A program made the position numbers and the translations under genes. Below the pieces are notes generated by a model. The model saw only the letters and a list, made by a program, of their open reading frames with translations, did no database searches and had not been told where the DNA came from. A stretch of DNA of 64,000 bases, from positions 118,435,078 through 118,499,077 of the forward strand of contig CM055265.1 in assembly GCA_029237695.1 (NCBI GenBank), written 5' to 3'. Shown here piece after piece: positions 35,034 through 44,919 of the stretch. Each line of letters opens with the position of its first letter. Position 1 is the first letter of the stretch. Source of the DNA: Conchocele bisecta. Its lineage: Eukaryota > Mollusca > Bivalvia > Lucinida > Thyasiridae.

Positions 35034-35869
35034 TAGAACGAGATTGTTCTCGTACGCAGTTCTATCTGTCGTTCGTCTGTGTTGGTTGTAGTGCCTGTAG
35101 TTTGTTGTAGTTCGATGTATTTGGGTTTTTCGGAAATCCGTTCCCGATTTTTCGTGGGTGTTGGGAGTGTCGTGTGGTGGTGGAAACAGTGCCACCTCTG
35201 GTGGTATCATTCTGATTTTCTCCACAAAAAAGCCTGTTTTTCGAGGGTGCTGGGAAGTACTTTTGTTCGTTGGATTTTTCCCAAATGTGTCCAAATAAAC
35301 AAATGGGTGGTATCATTTCTGTTTGTCTCTTGGGAGGCCACGACAAGTCTATCTGTCGTTCGTCTGTAGTTGGTTGTAGAGTCTGTAGTTCGATTGTTGA
35401 TATTAGGTGGTAGTACGATTGTGGATGTTTTGTCCCAAATGTGGATACATACTGTAGTTGGTTGTAGTGTCTGTAGTTCGTTGTAGTTCGATGTATTTGG
35501 GTTTTTCTGAAATTTTTCCCCGGTTTTTCGTGGGTGTTGGGAGTATTGTATGGTGGTGAAAACGGTGCCACCTCTGGTGGTATCATTCTGCTCTTCTCTA
35601 TGCAAAAAACCTGGTTTTTCGAGGGTGCTGGGGAGTACTTTTGTTCGTTGGATTTTCGAAGCCATTATTTTCAATCTCAATTTCAATTTGTTTTCACTAT
35701 GTATGGTGGGTGTACAACAAGACGGTTTCGCGGTTTAAAATATTTCAGTGTTGGTGGCTAGTTTATATTATTGGCCAAAAACACGTTTTTCGATACTGTT
35801 GGGAGCTGTAACGAGGGTCAATGACGCTTCCAGCTTTGGTGGTATCATTTTGACTCCCTATATACTACT

Positions 35870-35874
35870 ATCGC
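35870..35874. repeat. Target-site duplication ATCGC, right copy
   Basis: It directly follows the right tip ...TATACTACT and is identical to 30300-30304. Confidence 0.85.
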
Positions 35875-37098
35875 CTCTTTGATACCTTCGATTTGATATA
35901 GACATGACCATATTCGGTCAAAAATAAAATTTGACCCCAATTTGACCTCACGGGCCACGCCTATTTTTGACCACGGGGTCATCATTTTAACAACTTTGAA
36001 AGATCATTGTACATCGATCATTTCTACCATGTTTCGTCGAAATCCGGCTGGCGGTTCATCAGAAGAAGACTTTTTAAGAAGTTGTGCTATTTTTAGAAGG
36101 CGGCCATCTTGGATTAGCGACGACCTCCGTTTTAACAAATCTGAAAAGGCTTCACCCATGTACCATAACTGTGAAGTTTGGCCACCATGGGCCAAGCGGT
36201 TCGTGTGAAGAAGAATTTTGAAATCTCTAATAAAAGAATAACCTTTTGACCTTTCGGCGGACATCTTGGATGACATGACCAACCAATTTCGACAAATAAT
36301 GTACTAGAGCGATCACCTCTCTGATACCTTCGATTTGATATAGACATGACCATATTAGATCAAAAATAAAATTTGACCCCAATTTGACCCCACGGGCCAC
36401 ACCCATTTTTGACCCCGGGGCCACGATTTTAACAACTTTGAAAGAGCATTGTACATCGATCATTCCTACCAAGTTTCGTTGAAATCCGGCTTGCGGTTCA
36501 TGAGAAGAAGATTTTTTAAGAATTTATGCTATTTTTAGACGGCGACCATCTTGGATTAGCGATGACCTCCATTTTAACAAATCTGAAAAGGTTTCACCCA
36601 TGGACCCTCACTTTTAAGTTTGGTTACCATGTGCCAGGCGGTTCATGTGAAGAAGAATTTTGAAATCTTTAAATCCTTTTGACCTTTCGGCGGCCATCTT
36701 GGATGACATAACCATCCGATTTCGACAAAAAATGCACCAATGTGATCGCCTCGTTGATACCTTCGATTTGATATATGACATGACCATATTCGGTCAAAGA
36801 TGAAATGTTAACAACTTTTAAAGAGCATTGTACATCGATCATTCCTACCAAGTTTTGTCAAAATCCGGTTGGCGGTTCTTGAGAAGAAGATTTTTGAACA
36901 ATTTGTGCTATTTTTATACGGCGGCCATCTTGGATTACGTGATGACGTCATTTTAACAATTTTGTAATCCCCCTACCTAAGGACCATGACCATGAAGTTT
37001 GGTGATTATAGGCCGAATGGTTAACGAGGAAAAGACGTTTGAAAATGTTCACAGACGGACGGACGACGGACAACGGACACATCGCTCAGGTGAGCTAA
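35875..37098. mobile_element. Dispersed GCTCACCTGA-type repeat, right part with ~440 bp internal tandem units
   Basis: GATACCTTCGATTTGATATA starts at 35881, 36323 and 36756 (spacings 442 and 433), each followed by the same order of phrases including TTTGACCCC, CATCGATCATT(C)CTACCA and GGCGGCCATCTTGGATTA. The end GACGGACGACGGACAACGGA, then CATCGCTCAGGTGAGCTAA, is inverted relative to the TTCGCTCACCTGA near 29790, so the original element had short inverted ends. Open frames in this part are not supported as genes. Confidence 0.8.
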
Positions 37099-37104
37099 AA
37101 ATAA

Positions 37105-37165
37105 TAATAATAATTTCTCCAGTCACAGTCATAACTCCGTGTCTCGACTGGTAAATGTCATAATC
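37105..37165. repeat. Orphan unit of the diverged 59 bp satellite
   Basis: ATTTCTCCAGTCACAGTCAT followed by AACTCCGTG and CGACTGGTAAATGTCATAA matches the unit structure at 26100-27675. Its presence directly after the dispersed repeat shows that 27676-37098 interrupts the satellite. Confidence 0.75.
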
Positions 37166-38623
37166 GTCCGGTCTGCAGTTACGGTCTCAAAAAGTTCAAT
37201 AACAGTGAAAGCTAATTTGTCACAAAAGTATGTGTCGACTAAATTGTTTGTTAAAGCAAATGTGGAAATGAATTGTCTGTTAAGACTTATAACATGTTAC
37301 ATTACAAGCGCATGTTAATAGTATTTTGGGAGTGCTTTAGAATCGTCTCAATGAGACGATTCTAAAGGACTCCTAACTTGCCATTTGTGTTAATAGTATG
37401 TTTTACTTGATTTTGTATGTGATGTCAAAAGGTATGAGTATAATTAGGGTGGACTATTTTGAACTAGCCTAATAGTATATTTATGCAGACTAACTTTTAA
37501 AACAAAATGAAAATTAAGTTATTGGTTAAATAGTTGACGTCACATCAAAATTGATAAGTTATGGTTATAAAATACATGAATCAACCATGAGATTACATTC
37601 AGCAAGTTATTGAATACTTGTACTAGCGTTTAGTTTAGCTACTTTTAATACCCATTGATTTTCTTTGATAATCTAATTACATTACAATGTCTTCCTATTC
37701 TGTTTATCTATCATGAATACACGGAAAAACTAAGACCAAGACGGCGAACTCGCGACCACATTTAACTTGCGCACGGAAGCCCCATCATCAGTCACTGTGT
37801 CTGGACTTATCGCATTGCCAGGATATCAGCTGTGATGCACGGCACCATGCTTCAAGGCATATAACCACTATGTTGGCGGGATAAATTAAATTAAATGAAT
37901 ATAAACTAGTAATCATCGGCATACCCAAAAACTAGCCTTTTTCAGTATTGTTTTGTTTTTAATTCATGTTTTTCATGTTTCTTATCGGTGAACAACGGTT
38001 CAGAGAAACGATATTGTTTTAACCACATCATTTTCACGTCAATTTCAGATAAGTTTGGCGGAATAAATAAGACAAAATATCATCAAAAACATGATACCTC
38101 CCACTAGTGAGATCGAATTTAGTACATTAATCTCGTCTTGGTTAGTTAGAATGTCGTCTTGGATCGATACTGATCGATCCTGATCGCGTCAAGACGATAT
38201 CCAACTGATCAATTCGATATGTTAATCTACTAAGTCAAGTATCCACTAGCTAATCAGATGCATGTACTGTTGTGCCACAAATAAAACTCGTGTTGTCTCT
38301 TTAATTCCTATTAAGACTTTCAGAATTATAGCAGTCCTTTTTGCCAAAAAATATACTATGAAGCACAAAAATTATTTTAGATTTGGTCGATTTTATGGTG
38401 GTCATTTTGAAAACTTCTGCTGATATACAAAACAGCGTCATATATTATGTCAAATGAATTGCACCGCATATTGCATTATTAACGTAAACAATATGGAAAT
38501 GGCAACATTTATTTGACAGCTACAGCTACAATTTGCTTTCTGAAGGCCATTTTGAAAATAACTTTCATGTATTGCAGGGTGTGTGTTAATACACATACAC
38601 CTATACGTATCGGTTGTACATAA
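37166..38623. other. No gene; one short hairpin
   Basis: AT-rich non-coding DNA. A hairpin, TTTAGAATCGTCTC / GAGACGATTCTAAA, is at about 37339-37366. It could be upstream regulatory DNA of the receptor gene at 40966, but no motif supports that. Confidence 0.5.
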
Positions 38624-38889
38624 TAGATAGAGAATAGTAGGTTAGTGCCGTGAATGGGAAAAAATATCTGACAAGGCTCAGGGAATGGGATGGGCGAGGC
38701 TCTGCCGAGCACATCCCGTTTCCGTGCCGCGCCAGATATTTTTCCCATTCACGGCACTAACCTACTATTCTATTTATCCCGTCAACACCTACAAATGGCT
38801 GTAAAATGCAAAAATAGTATTGATTGGATATCAAAAATGTTTCACGGCACCGTGTTTCACGGCACATACGCACTGTGTTGACGGGATAA
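38624..38889. mobile_element. MITE family E, copy 1
   Basis: It contains GAATAGTAGGTTAGTGCCGT and its inverted copy ACGGCACTAACCTACTATTC around a GC-rich centre with 'GGGCGAGGCTCTGCCGAGC'. It is followed by TTATCCCGTCAACACCTA and ends with CACTGTGTTGACGGGATAA. Relatives are at 61576, 63094 and 63467. Confidence 0.85.
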
Positions 38890-39315
38890 TATGTAATAGT
38901 TGTGGATGATAATTTGCGTTCGAAGCCGAGTATTCAAAGCTGAGTGCAAACATCTATGTAGATTACTCTAAGGCCTGCATTCATCTTGCCAATATTTGTG
39001 AATTTATTTATTGATAACTACTTGAATATTGTTCGTGAACTCATTGATTTCCAGTTTGCATTGCCAATAGACATTCGGAAATGTTGAAGGTCTGGACAAG
39101 ATTAGCGTAAGCGGTTGACAATGTGTGATTAATTTTAGCTTACTAGTTCACATAATTTACGTAATAATTCTATAACATATACTTTTTTCAACCATATAAT
39201 ATAATGCGAAACATATTATCTGTAGACTAGCAGTTTTGTTTTGTGACGAGCTTTCTGAAAAGTAATACCACTTCACTACTATATGATACAAGTTGATCAT
39301 ATATGCACATATAGT
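38890..39315. other. No gene recognised
   Basis: AT-rich non-coding DNA. Confidence 0.45.
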
Positions 39316-39559
39316 TTAACTCTTGGCATGCTGGGAAACTTGTCGGCTATAAATAGTTCAAAACTTGCGGACAATAATTCATCATATTTTCTGGTATTTC
39401 TCCCCGTAAATATCATGAATATGTCTTGGAATTTTATTAGAATCGATTCCTGAGGACTCGATTCTAATGAAATTTCAAGACATATTTACAGAGAGAAATA
39501 AAACATATACTCCTAATTCATTTGGCGGATATTTTCACCGCTAGCATGCAAAGAGTTAA
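39316..39559. mobile_element. Imperfect inverted-repeat element
   Basis: The ends TTAACTCTTGGCATGCT and AGCATGCAAAGAGTTAA are inverted. The centre contains ATGTCTTGGAATTTTATTAG and its complement around GATTCCTGAGGACTCGA. The central hairpin resembles that of MITE family F. Confidence 0.75.
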
Positions 39560-39567
39560 GCATTACT

Positions 39568-39624
39568 GGATTTACATGTATTGAGCATAGGCTGCATATG
39601 CCTATGCTCAATAAATGTAAATCC
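39568..39624. repeat. 57 bp hairpin (core of MITE family B)
   Basis: TGGATTTACATGTATTGAGC and GCTCAATAAATGTAAATCCA flank ATAGGCTGCATATGCCTAT. The same hairpin forms the centre of the family B copies at 49468, 50779 and 60244. Confidence 0.85.
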
Positions 39625-40630
39625 ATCAATATGCTTTATGTTTTATTACATGAAATGGACTTTCGAAGTGCAACAACACAATGTATTACAAATCATAATT
39701 TATTAGACTTACATACTTTTTTAATGATATCACATCGGAAAACGTTTATGTAACAAGTCGACATATGATGATGTGCCTATTCAATACATACAATCTAATA
39801 TCTGTGTTCATTTAATATAAGTATATGTACTACAATGCATTTATTAAGTTCGTTGTCTGAATTCGGCATAGCATCGTTTGTTAAAAGAATCAGCCAACTC
39901 GTTTAATATATGTTAAGTGTTTAGTTAACCAGCAGGCAATATAACTTGACTGTACATAATGCATGAAAGACAACGGATGATAACAGCACATGCATTCGTT
40001 TTGGGGATTTCACGTTCGGTAATGGCGGCCATCTTGGATTTATCTCACATTTTGGATTTAGAAAAGACAAAATTGTTTCAAACCGTTGCGCGTAATTTTT
40101 AATTTCGCTAAAATTCCACTTGAATCATCTTGTCTATGCAAAACAAGAGGATAAAAGTGAAAGTTGATTTTATTAATAACCAATATTGGCAGACATGCTC
40201 GAGAGCGAGCTATATTTCTAAGACGATGGATACAGGTCATTCATTAAGCGCATTTCAAGTGCACTATAACGTTGATCTGCAACTACCATAGTTACAGAAA
40301 GAACAAGTTTTATTTTTTGAATATTGATAACTTTGAAGATTATGTGACTCACTTTAAGACACAGTTTACAGGTATAAAATGCAGTGATATTTTACTCCAT
40401 TTCATTGCTGAACGTCGACACAGAGAAAATATATTGCGACGCATATTAATCATTGATAAGGTTACATAGCGAAATATTGGTATGGAACACAATCTTACAC
40501 AAAATAGTTAGAAAAACTTAATTTGCGGTAATACATTAATTAAATAATATCAAAAAAATTTGTTTAATCAATAAAAACTCGTGTAATTCACTTGTACATG
40601 CTTATAAACCATGTACACGCTGAAACAACA
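39625..40630. other. No gene recognised
   Basis: AT-rich non-coding DNA with a GGCGGCCATCTTGGATTTA phrase near 40025. Small frames at 40058-40240 and 40272-40469 show no domain. Confidence 0.45.
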
Positions 40631-40844
40631 GGGGGCCGTTTCACTAAACTTCGTACGACTAAAATGTTCGTAAGTGCAAAATGATAGTCTGTAAATTTCA
40701 CATTAACAAGTATTCTTGTAAACAATTGATGGATTTACATTTATTGAGCATATGCTGCATATCTATTAATTGGAATTTTCAGACGATCAAAAATTTGCAC
40801 TTACAAACATTTTAGTCGTACGAAGTTTAGTGAAACGGGCGCCA
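40631..40844. mobile_element. MITE family B copy (about 120 bp upstream of receptor exon 1)
   Basis: The termini GGGGGCCGTTTCACTAAACT and AGTTTAGTGAAACGGGCGCC are inverted, with the sub-terminal blocks TTCGTAAGTGCAAA / TTTGCACTTACAAA. The central hairpin is only half present. Confidence 0.9.
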
Positions 40845-40965
40845 TAAAGTGAAGAAAGTGAAGAACAAAACATTCCATACAGAGACTCTCATTGCTACAT
40901 AGATTCTGAAGACAAAAACCACCAAAAAGAAGTTCACATTCACACTGGAATATTCTCTAATTTAA

Positions 40966-41214
40966 ATGGCGAGATTGTGTCAGTACAGATGGCGTTTGCT
41001 GGTTACTCAGTACTTACTAATATACTCGGCATTTGCTCGGGCATGGGAGGAGCCTCGGGACTTGAACATAATGGGGTTATTGCCTATGACGGGCAACCTG
41101 TTCACAGGGGGAGGGGCATGCCTGCCCTCGATTCAAATAGCCTTGGATATCGCCAACAGCAAAGAAGATATTCTGCAGGGGTATCGGCTCCGTTATATAT
41201 ACATGGACGACCAG
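40966..41214 (+). CDS. GABA-B receptor-like class C GPCR, exon 1 (first coding exon)
   Basis: The exon encodes 83 residues: a hydrophobic signal peptide (about residues 1-26), then the start of a periplasmic-binding-like Venus-flytrap domain. The order 'LNIMGLLPMTG', a Gly-rich turn, 'ACLPSIQIALDIANS' and 'DILQGYRLRYIYMDDQ' is the beginning of the extracellular ligand domain in GABA-B receptors. The ATG is preceded directly by an in-frame TAA, supporting this as the start. The exon ends CCAG|GTGAGG at phase 0. The next exon at 61131 continues the homology exactly, so this is one gene. The protein would be a plasma-membrane metabotropic receptor. The subtype and the rest of the gene lie outside what can be seen. 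A homologous pseudogene is unlikely, as the splice sites and frame are intact. Confidence 0.82.
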
Positions 41215-41247
41215 GTGAGGTTTTTATTTAAATGAGGGATCGTAATT

Positions 41248-41841
41248 ATAGTCTGTTTCACGAAAGCTGCCCAAATTTTACAGCTATATAAACAATTCAA
41301 AAACAACATTTGTTTGGATAATATTAAATTAAAGGAAAATTTAAGAATGAGCCTTCTTTTTATTTCGTGAAAATTGGTCAAATATTGATTTTATAACGAA
41401 AAATGTATTTGTCTATGGGAATTTAACATGGGGAAAAAAGAGGTAAGGAAGTGTGGGAGGAGTCAAAAAACGATTTTTTTTGGAAATTGACTCCGAAACC
41501 TAGCTAGATAGCTTGGATATGATCTAACTAAGAAAACAAAAGTTAAATTTTAAAAATCGGTCCAGTATTTCTGAAATTCAAAAAAATTTCCCCATGTTAA
41601 ATCCCCATAGACATCTTCACTCCGTGAAGATGTCTATGGGGATCCGTGAAGATGTCTATGGGGATTTAACATGGGGAAATTTTGTTTTCGCAATAAAATC
41701 AATATTTGACCAAATTTCATGAAATAAAAAGAAGGCTCATTCTTAAATTTTCATTTAATTTAATATTATCGAAATAAATATGGTTTTTGAATGGTTTATA
41801 TGGCCGTAAAATTTGGGCAGCTTTCGTGAAACAGACTATAG
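41248..41841. mobile_element. MITE family A, copy 1
   Basis: Inverted termini TATAGTCTGTTTCACGAAAG and CTTTCGTGAAACAGACTATA enclose inverted blocks including AAATTTAAGAATGAGCCTTC and the 'ATTTAACATGGGGAA' core. The centre at 41595-41690 contains a GAAGATGTCTATGGGGAT direct/inverted reiteration. No coding gene is present. Confidence 0.9.
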
Positions 41842-41958
41842 TTATCTCCCTTTGAATATATTAATAGAAATCCTGTCCAACTTGAAGAGTTCAGGGCCTT
41901 ATTGATTGTAACAAGGACGAATTTTGCGAAAGGGAACCATTATTATAGTACATTGTAT

Positions 41959-42411
41959 AATAATTCCAGCACAAAAATATTTACACAATTCCCTAACATT
42001 TGATTGGCCCGTAGCAAGTCTCTGTCCAAAATGTATATCCCAGTAAACTCCCACGCCGAACTACTTTCGGTAACCGTGAGGCGCAGTTAAAATAATTCTT
42101 AAAAAAAACGGAAAATAAACACATTTTCTTGATGAAATTATTTCAAATGCTGGAATTATAAGGAATGAATGGCCTTTTTGTTGAATTTATCTGGGATATA
42201 AACTTAGAAAAGTCGTGGGAATACTGGAGGAGGCCTTAAAAAATTACAATTTTCGAAAAAGAATGAAAAAAATAAATAATCTTTTTTATTTTTGGATTTT
42301 TTTTCGAAAATTGTAATTTTGTATCGCTTCGTCCAGTATTCCCGCGACTTTTCCAAGTTTATACCCCGATAAATTCCACAAAAATGCCATTAATTCCTAT
42401 AATGTTTTTCA
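41959..42411. mobile_element. MITE family D, copy 1
   Basis: It starts ATAATTCCAGCACAAAAATA; TTTCAAATGCTGGAATTATA returns inverted near 42145. A second inverted pair, AAAGTCGTGGGAATACTGG and CCAGTATTCCCGCGACTTTT, flanks an AATTACAATTTTCGAAAA hairpin. Copies at 53900 and 58230 share the same order. Confidence 0.88.
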
Positions 42412-42498
42412 GGCGTGTTGATCCAGATCATCCTATGAATATGCGTAATCTTATCCAGGACTGCAGTATTTGCCGGATTCCAATTCATTGCAACCAGT

Positions 42499-42546
42499 GT
42501 AGACCCAGATCAGACTGCACAGATGTACAGTCTGATCTGGGTCTAC
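42499..42546. repeat. 48 bp hairpin GTAGACCCAGATCAGACTG
   Basis: The stem GTAGACCCAGATCAGACTG pairs with CAGTCTGATCTGGGTCTAC around CACAGATGTA. The same CAGATCAGACTG stem recurs at 53083-53121. Confidence 0.85.
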
Positions 42547-42849
42547 TCTGGTGGCAATATCAATTGTTGTACTCGGTGTTCAGTAAGAACTAAACACTAA
42601 AATACCACATAGGACCGGATCTCTATAAATAGATTTGCAAAGGGAAATAACTGGATACAATCCCTCATTGGTCAGTAGAAGAAGGGAGCTAACTCCCGTA
42701 CGAAGTTCGTATTCATCTACCAGTGACCAATTGCACTGTTGCTGCTCTCCGCGCCGGCGTAAAATGCTTCATGTCGAAACAGGCGCCGGATTCCTGACGA
42801 ACTCGCATTCATCTACATGTAGAAGATATACTGCATAAACACATTTTCG
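42547..42849. other. No gene; left flank of the Ngaro element
   Basis: Non-coding sequence. A short repeated phrase, GAAC/TTCG..ATTCATCTAC, appears near 42700-42720 and 42800-42816. Confidence 0.45.
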
Positions 42850-43032
42850 TTTATGTCCACTAACACATTTACCATATGTACTAGACCTGTCGCATTGCTT
42901 GGAGTGGTGGAAAATAACAACACAATGTTTGTGTGTAATGGTCATTTATTATAAATGACGGGTTACTGAAAGCATGACACTAAGGTATCAACATGCTTGT
43001 GTCCACCACGAAGGTGGGGAAGGAATAAAGGC
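42850..43032 (-). repeat. Split direct repeat B2 (183 bp)
   Basis: TTTATGTCCACTAACACATT through CACGAAGGTGGGGAAGGAAT and AAAGGC; the same 183 bp occurs at 43183-43365. Confidence 0.92.
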
Positions 43033-43048
43033 TGGGTGGGATGGTGGG

Positions 43049-43188
43049 TATTTTTAACACACGTGTCCCGCCTGATGTACATAACTGAACTGAATGACCG
43101 GACGAACAGTGATTGCTAACAATGTATGGGTGTTCCAAAATGAGTTCGTACATAAATAGTCTTGCCTTCGCGCAAGCTGTATTTTATG
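43049..43188 (-). repeat. Split direct repeat A2 (140 bp)
   Basis: TATTTTTAACACACGTGTCC through CGCGCAAGCTGTATTTTATG; matches 49097-49239 apart from a 3 bp gap in the CTGAACTG(ATG)AATGACC region and possibly a few bases. Confidence 0.92.
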
Positions 43189-43365
43189 TCCACTAACACA
43201 TTTACCATATGTACTAGACCTGTCGCATTGCTTGGAGTGGTGGAAAATAACAACACAATGTTTGTGTGTAATGGTCATTTATTATAAATGACGGGTTACT
43301 GAAAGCATGACACTAAGGTATCAACATGCTTGTGTCCACCACGAAGGTGGGGAAGGAATAAAGGC
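43183..43365 (-). repeat. Split direct repeat B1 (183 bp)
   Basis: Copy of 42850-43032. It overlaps the end of A2 by the shared TTTATG, a likely recombination junction. Confidence 0.92.
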
Positions 43366-43370
43366 CACAC

Positions 43371-43394
43371 GTTGTCCCGCATTAGCGGGACAAC
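43371..43394. terminator. Hairpin GTTGTCCCGC-ATTA-GCGGGACAAC
   Basis: A perfect 10 bp stem with a 4 base loop directly inside B1, in the 3' untranslated part of the retrotransposon. A role in transcript end formation or RNA structure is possible but inferred only from position. Confidence 0.5.
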
Positions 43395-43552
43395 CCCCCA
43401 CCCAATGCGAGAGGTCTTGTGTCATAGTGAATGCCCCTGTATGCAGTACACAGCCGCAGCCATAAAGCTGAACGACATCTAATTTTGCGGACGTTGAAAT
43501 ATCACTCGCTAGCAGATGTAACACCAATTATATGTGAATGCGTGTATATACT

Positions 43553-43815
43553 ACAGCGCAGCCACAACTATGTGCACTTATTAGAACAAACATGGTACAG
43601 TATCAATTACAGCACAGCCATAAAGCTGTACACTTATTAGAACAGACATGGTACAGTATCAATTACAGCGCAGCCATAAAGCTGTACACTTATTAGAACA
43701 AACATGGTACGGTATCAATTACAGCGCAGCCATAAAGCTGTACACATATTAGAACAAACATGGGTACAGTATCAATTACAGAGCAGCCATAAAGCTGCAC
43801 ACTTATCAGATACAA
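43553..43815. repeat. 56 bp tandem repeat, ~4.7 copies
   Basis: Units start ACAGCGCAGCCATAAAGCTG and continue TACACTTATTAGAACAAACA and TGGTACAGTATCAATT; starts at 43553, 43609, 43665 and so on are 56 bp apart. It sits in the 3' untranslated region of the Ngaro element. Confidence 0.9.
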
Positions 43816-43941
43816 TGCCCAAACGAAATCACAGGTCAGACATAATCTGAGCCCCGGAATGTTAGCATACGTTCCTTCAGTTCTGGGTGAATGATAGCAC
43901 AAAATTGTAGTAAAGCGGTCAATCGTTCAACGTGATGCCAA

Positions 43942-44919
43942 TTAAAATTGCGACATCCGTATATACGAATGTAATGCACTGGATTTCCAGCGGCCCATTT
44001 TCTGAATTACGAGTTCCGGTATACCTGCGGCGGCCGCGGACGTAGCCGCTCCTATGCGAAAACTATGGCTTTTTTATAAAGACGGGTCATACCCAATGAA
44101 CGATATTGCATCACGTAAACTTTTCGCGACATATGAAGTTGTCACTGGCACTTTATCCTGGAATTGGAAAAGCGGGCCCGTCGTGTGTGTAGCCATGGTT
44201 AGATACTGCTTTAAGCAATGAACGGGACAAATGGCCAGTTCTGAACCTGATCGCAAGCATAACGTGACCGGATCTGACGTTGTTTTGTGCTTGTAATGTC
44301 TAAGAATAATCTGCATCGCAACTGGGGTTACACACGAATTATTTGGCAAAAAAAAGTGACATCGGCAAATTGTACGACCTTGTACTTTTGCTCTTTATTT
44401 CTGCATGCAATTTCGCCCATACGCAGAAAGGCATGAAACGCGAGAACAAATATTGCTTGACATAACCGCCTATGAAATTGAGACACAACGGTGTGACGTA
44501 GTGCTTGTACTAGTCTACTGAGAATTGTTTTAGTGATCGGTAAACGTTTGTCGGTGCTGGCCTTCAAATTATGAGCACCTTTTTGCAATTAATTTTTTAA
44601 TGTAAAAAGAAGCCGTCGGATCAGATACCTGTATAAGCTTATGAATGAATGAGATGGCCGATATGTGTGAAGATATAGTCGACGGACTATATCCCTGCTC
44701 GAACATGTGGGCGATATAATTTGCTACCATGCTTTCCGAGGATGGAAATACATTGGAAGACATACACGTCAATCGAACGAATGTTACATACGCTTGCAAT
44801 GATCTAATATACGATGTCCACGTTGACGATGAAAGCGACGCCTTGAATAACTTAGCCTTTACACATGTTAGATTAGCAATATGCTGTCTGGTAACGGGAT
44901 AGGGTGCTTGTCCAGCCAA
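43942..44919 (-). pseudogene. Tyrosine recombinase (Ngaro YR), interrupted by two frameshifts and one stop
   Basis: This is the element's integrase-equivalent, a phage-integrase-fold tyrosine recombinase. The N-terminal SAM-like domain lies at 44919-44569. The next frame (44588-44328) has the box I arginine in 'HAFLRMGEIAC'. The last part (44349-43942) has the box II His-x-x-Arg (HSFR), 'GRWKS' and the nucleophile tyrosine in 'HSYIR'. All catalytic positions I can place are present. Three lesions interrupt it: a frame change at the five-A run near 44580, another at the eight-base homopolymer near 44347-44354, and an in-frame TAA beside an A run near 44073. Each lies at or beside a homopolymer, so sequencing error is a real alternative to decay. 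It overlaps the RT frame start by about 52 bp. Confidence 0.85.

Larger units (their letters stand above)
30305..35869. mobile_element. 5.6 kb palindromic (fold-back) DNA element carrying two gene pairs
   Basis: Two arms (30305-33058 and 33117-35869) are near-identical inverted copies separated by a 58 bp loop. The tips read 5'-AGTAGTATATAGGGAGTC on both sides and are flanked by a 5 bp target duplication, so the whole palindrome inserted as a unit. Each arm carries, from tip inward: a tandemly repeated tip region with CAACTACAG-type short repeats, a zinc-finger/coiled-coil gene, seven 78 bp repeats, and a helix-turn-helix/membrane gene reading outward from the centre. There is no recognisable transposase, integrase or polymerase, so it is non-autonomous as it stands. 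The AGT tips and small-gene content recall Polinton/Maverick elements or related integrated DNA viruses, but those usually have 6 bp duplications. The relationship is inference. Confidence 0.85.
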
